Shown here: one piece after another, positions 63,985-64,000 of the stretch
Position numbering within the stretch: position 1 is the stretch's first letter
Layout of the letters: every line of letters begins with the position of its first letter
From: Novosphingobium sp.
Lineage (GTDB): Bacteria; Pseudomonadota; Alphaproteobacteria; Sphingomonadales; Sphingomonadaceae
Direction: 5' to 3'
Length of the DNA stretch: 64,000 nt
Assembly (NCBI GenBank): GCA_017745295.1
Contig: JAGHZR010000006.1
Coordinates: forward strand, 1-64,000
The notes under the pieces: generated by a model
Database searches by the model: none
What the model saw: only the letters and a program-made list of their open reading frames with translations
Told to the model about the DNA's origin: nothing
Program-made: the position numbers and the translations under genes

Positions 63985-64000
63985 CCGAGACATCGTCGGT
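63981..64000 (+). CDS. Start of the next gene in the hydroxylase operon, cut by the window
   Basis: GTG 63981 overlaps the previous stop (GTGA 63981-63984), and six codons (M-T-E-T-S-S) are visible. The overlap pattern is the only evidence. Given the CmlA-like neighbour, a carrier-protein or adenylation gene is a reasonable expectation, but nothing here shows it. Confidence 0.4.

Overview
The window looks like chromosome from a high-GC alphaproteobacterium, most likely a sphingomonad (Novosphingobium/Sphingobium/Sphingomonas type). That placement rests on the TonB-dependent receptors, the many Tat-type signal peptides on sugar enzymes, small conserved sphingomonad-like proteins and alphaproteobacterial Zur boxes. 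It is inference; no rRNA or marker gene is present.

Region 1 (1-12.6 kb) is a TetR-controlled catabolic cluster. A leftward operon encodes a luciferase-like flavin monooxygenase, an FMN reductase, a cytoplasmic GH3 glycosidase with a PA14-like insert, and a VOC (extradiol-dioxygenase-like) protein. A rightward pair encodes a Tat-exported small subunit and a GMC flavoprotein of the glucoside-3-dehydrogenase type. A second leftward operon encodes an MFS carrier and a TIM-barrel/DUF6379 pair of the C-glycoside deglycosidase type. A DHA2 exporter and a decayed TonB receptor follow. Four related 18-bp near-palindromes sit one in front of each transcription unit and are probably the TetR operators. 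The proposed route is oxidation of a glycoside at C3, beta-elimination of the aglycone, then oxygenase attack on the aglycone.

Region 2 (12.7-16.4 kb) holds a small secreted protein and a TPR/DUF3142 lipoprotein pair of unknown role. Region 3 (16.8-28.8 kb) is one long rightward run: GH106-like rhamnosidase, GH1, a second TIM-barrel/DUF6379 pair, GH43, GH3, a Gfo/Idh/MocA oxidoreductase and another TIM-barrel protein. It puts classical glycoside hydrolysis and oxidation/elimination chemistry side by side, as expected for decorated plant glycosides such as flavonoid rutinosides.

Region 4 (29-35 kb) is a complete RND efflux operon (adaptor, pump, outer-membrane factor) followed by an orphan response regulator whose HWE-type kinase partner is a pseudogene. 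Region 5 (36.4-40.7 kb) has a hybrid PAS histidine kinase, a lipocalin, a CsbD-like protein and a small conserved protein. Region 6 (41.5-51.6 kb) is a rhamnogalacturonan-utilisation locus: esterase-like hydrolase, DUF6250 protein, PcRGLX/YetA-like lyase, PL11 lyase and a large TonB receptor. The promoters share an ATTGCATCC(C)ACAT motif.

Region 7 (51.7-55.6 kb) is a probable Zur regulon: a His-rich ZnuD-like TonB receptor, a CHAP protein, DUF1826 and MerC, with two 18-bp Zur-like boxes. Region 8 (55.6-61.1 kb) has an MHS-type permease, a response regulator and a very large PAS/GAF hybrid kinase. Region 9 (61.6 kb to the right edge) begins an operon with a pterin-dependent aromatic amino acid hydroxylase and a CmlA-like di-iron beta-hydroxylase, which points to a peptide natural-product pathway continuing past the window.
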